This document shows positions 62,301 to 64,000 of a stretch of 64,000 nt of DNA, one piece after another (position 1 is the first letter of the stretch; every line of letters starts with the position of its first letter). Under the pieces are notes generated by a model. It was not told where the DNA came from. It saw only the letters and a list, made by a program, of their open reading frames with translations, and did not search any database. Both the position numbers and the translations under genes were made by a program. The stretch covers positions 9,911,619-9,975,618 of the forward strand of contig CM055728.1 in assembly GCA_029465975.1 (NCBI GenBank), given 5' to 3'. This DNA comes from Dallia pectoralis. Lineage: Eukaryota; Chordata; Actinopteri; Esociformes; Umbridae.

Positions 62301-63721
62301 TACCATTTTTTTATATCAACAGGGAGCCTACATGATTACACTGTATTACGCAGGTGGTGTGTCTCAGTCGTAACATTTTTTAATATCAACAGGGAGCCTA
62401 CATGATTACACTGCATTACGCAGGTGGTGTGTCTCAGTCGTAACATTTTTTAATATCAACAGGGAGCCTACATGATTACACTGCATTACGCAGTTGGTGT
62501 GTCTCAGTCGTACCTTGCAGCCCTCACATGCATGGACACCGTAGTGAAAACCTGTTGCCACGTCTCCACACACTCGACAGTCAATGTTTAGCACAGCGCT
62601 GGGGTCTGTATGTGTAGGAGGCTTGGCGTGAGGAACAGGTCTCGACGGGTAAACAATGCCACAGGCAATAGGCTGAGAAGATGACACGGGATCGTTGTTT
62701 ACTGCAATGGAAAAAGAAAGCAACAGAGAACACCAGAAGATATCAGCCATTATAAATAGAGTACCTCAAATCGTAAATGCTGATTGGTTAAAAGTTGTTG
62801 TGAATGAGACACTGTATTTTTTGTTATTTGTGCTTGTAACTTAGCAATAAGGCATCTTGTGGTTTTGTAATGTATTGCCAATATATCACAGCTCATGTCA
62901 GAGCTCCCTTCGATGCCAGTCTACCGCCACCTGCAGGCAGGCTTCAGCAGTCGCTTTTGCAGGTCTTCTAGCTCCACTGTTCCCTCCCTTCACGTAATTG
63001 TGAAATCCCTCATTAGTAGATTATAGTTCCTTGTGTTTGTGCGTGTCTTTCTGTGTGGAATTGTTAATCGTTACATGTCCGTGTTTGTAAGTGTTTGCTC
63101 TCTAAAACTATTTCCTTTCTTCATCAAGAGGATATGCGCTGCCTCTCACACTTCATTATTTTCGTCTGTACCATTGAGTACATTGCTGTTTTTTTCGGTG
63201 GATTTCTATTGTTTATTACAGAAGCTGAACCACTTCCTGACTCGGTCCTTCCTATATTATACACTGCACTTGGATCACGTGACCAATCAGTGTGGTGTGC
63301 AGGCAATGTGCAGAAGAAGAACAGCTCATATCCGTCGGTTTATTGACAATAAACCACGGCCACCCACGCTTTATTGCTTAACTCTACCACGGGCAACAAC
63401 AAAAAGACATTTGTGGCAACTCCTTAATAAAGTTCTATGGTTGTGGCTGAATAAATACATGATTATACCGTCGGTATAGTAAATACAAGATTTAGTGAGG
63501 GCAGCAGACTGACGTTGGTACTCGTATGCATAGCCGTATGACTGGCGTGCATCTGGCCCGTGGTGCTGAAGACTGATGTGGCAGTGTTCCGGAGAAGAGA
63601 GATGACAGAAGTCTAGGGATGACTCGGTCTTCATTTGGAAGCTGTTCACCCTGTCGTCTACCTCCGTCTGCTCCCGCCCGAAACTCATCATGGACCATGC
63701 TGCTCTCTCAGCGTCCACCAT
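59385..63721 (-). CDS. pparg: peroxisome proliferator-activated receptor gamma, interrupted by an assembly gap
   Basis: Minus-strand coding pieces: A/B-domain exon from the ATG at 63721 (MVDAERAAWSMMSFGREQ) to about 63490; first DNA-binding exon 62701-62514 ending CRVCGDVATGFHYGVHACEGCK; second DNA-binding exon 61773-61635 (GFFRRTLRLKLAYDPCDLNC to VGMSHD, 139 nt); 3' part of the large ligand-binding exon, 60673-60506 (FMTREFLKTLR to AVIILSG); last exon 59632-59385 ending HPLLQEIITDLY. DRPGLANVKPIEDLQ marks gamma over alpha and delta. The receptor binds PPRE DNA with RXR and drives adipogenic and lipid genes. The hinge exon and about 285 nt of the large exon are lost in the N run. The donor of the A/B exon is ambiguous. 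Frame is intact in all visible parts. Confidence 0.93.
59660..60340. repeat. irregular tandem repeat in the last pparg intron
   Basis: Units of about 45-115 bp share GTGTGTGGGGCTAGAGGAAT and AGGAATATATTACACATGGT. Two longer units with TACTGGAATGTATTACAGAG occur near the exon side. Unit length varies by internal deletion and duplication. The first unit starts almost at the exon border at 59632. Confidence 0.88.
60674..61173. other. assembly gap of exactly 500 N
   Basis: A run of 500 N, a conventional placeholder length, so the true size is unknown. It starts inside the large pparg ligand-binding exon and ends inside a tandemly repeated Tc1-type terminus, which probably caused the assembly break. 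Confidence 0.98.
61174..61390 (+). mobile_element. Tc1/mariner-type terminus, triplicated in tandem, next to the gap
   Basis: Three copies of a 55-bp unit (CAGCCATAACATTATGACCA, then CTGACAGGTGAATAACACTG) are followed by GGGTGGGATATATTAGGCAGC. This is a phrase typical of the end and 5' leader of a fish Tc1-like family. The first two units are a local duplication of the terminus. The element itself seems truncated. Confidence 0.7.
61815..62105. repeat. 25-bp minisatellite, about 12 copies, in a pparg intron
   Basis: Units AACAGCAACAGTATTTAGCATGCTG alternate with ATATTG-ending variants. The order of variants repeats (blocks of five), which suggests a higher-order duplication. It is between the two DNA-binding-domain exons. 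Confidence 0.95.
62254..62513. repeat. 70-bp tandem repeat, 3.7 copies, ending at the pparg donor
   Basis: Copies start at 62254, 62324, 62394 and 62464. The last stops at 62513, where the exon begins. Each carries the reverse complement of the intron start (minus strand GTACGACTGAGACACACC, or TTACGAC in the middle copies). The array therefore repeats the first about 50 bases of the intron. Confidence 0.95.
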
Positions 63722-63723
63722 CT

Positions 63724-64000
63724 CTGGATAAGAAAAACAAGGTTTGACAAATGGAATTTTCTCCATTCTCTATATATGTGGCCGTCAGGGATGTCACGGA
63801 ATTGGTGAACCTGTCACGAGTGGTGAGTTTTTGTTCCACACACGGGGGCTTTTAGTTGGGTGCACGTGGCTAGTTCCGTTTGGGTGGCTAGTTTGTTTCG
63901 TTAATACACAGCTGGGGTGAATTAGGGATTAGCAGGTTTGTTATTTAGGTCACTGGGAAATATGGCCCCGTTCTGAGTATTATTTCAAGTTATGTTTGTT
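63724..64000. other. sequence 5' of the pparg A/B exon
   Basis: On the pparg strand this is intron or 5' flank upstream of the acceptor at 63724. From about 63790 the sequence (TGTCACGGAATTGG, then TGTCACGAGTGG) looks like repeat-derived DNA and could be the start of an LTR, but it is cut by the window edge and I cannot classify it. Confidence 0.35.

Noticed and set aside
63270..63480. Open frame on the + strand opposite the pparg A/B exon
   Set aside because: Antisense and intronic to pparg, no homology; looks like dispersed-repeat DNA.

Overview
The window is vertebrate, almost certainly teleost fish, nuclear DNA. It holds large multi-exon genes with GT-AG introns, Tc1-like, hAT-like and LINE debris of the kind common in fish, and very many minisatellites. 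Six protein genes can be read by joining exons whose phases agree. I cannot name the species from sequence alone.

Layout: (1) 746-9296, + strand: the 3' half of an IQSEC-family Arf-GEF, most likely iqsec1, ending in a His-rich exon with a C-terminal PDZ-ligand-like tail. (2) 9.3-25 kb: iqsec1 3' UTR and a gene-free tract full of minisatellites, with a hAT-like element that has a perfect 8-bp target-site duplication and a 1.3-kb array of 17/18-bp repeats. (3) 25016-25942, +: a small leucine-rich-repeat membrane protein resembling platelet glycoprotein IX (gp9). (4) 27031-31391, -: hdhd5 (cecr5), a HAD-family hydrolase-like protein, complete in 8 exons. (5) 33013-34333, -: cnbp, seven CCHC zinc knuckles, with a noncoding first exon near 35.85 kb. 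(6) 35.9-40.3 kb: intergenic, with a LINE reverse-transcriptase fragment. (7) about 40.35-55517, +: raf1, with a probable noncoding first exon and 16 coding exons; its first intron contains Tc1-like elements. (8) 59385-63721, -: pparg, interrupted by a 500-N assembly gap that removes the hinge and most of the large ligand-binding-domain exon.

The genes are not an operon or pathway cluster. They combine neighbours that in human lie on 3p25 (PPARG, RAF1, IQSEC1), 3q21 (CNBP, GP9) and 22q11 (HDHD5). raf1 and pparg converge tail to tail only 3.9 kb apart, and the genes between them in human (TSEN2, MKRN2) are not visible.

The most striking structure is the relation of minisatellites to splice sites. 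A 43-bp array of about 24 copies starts exactly at the raf1 exon-2 5' splice site and repeats the exon/donor junction in every unit. A 70-bp array in pparg ends exactly at the 5' splice site of the first DNA-binding-domain exon. A repeat-built pyrimidine tract precedes a 30-nt iqsec1 microexon. raf1 exon 2 also lacks one base in a short C run, which breaks the frame as written; I think an assembly error or sequenced indel is more likely than a dead gene, because every other exon is intact.
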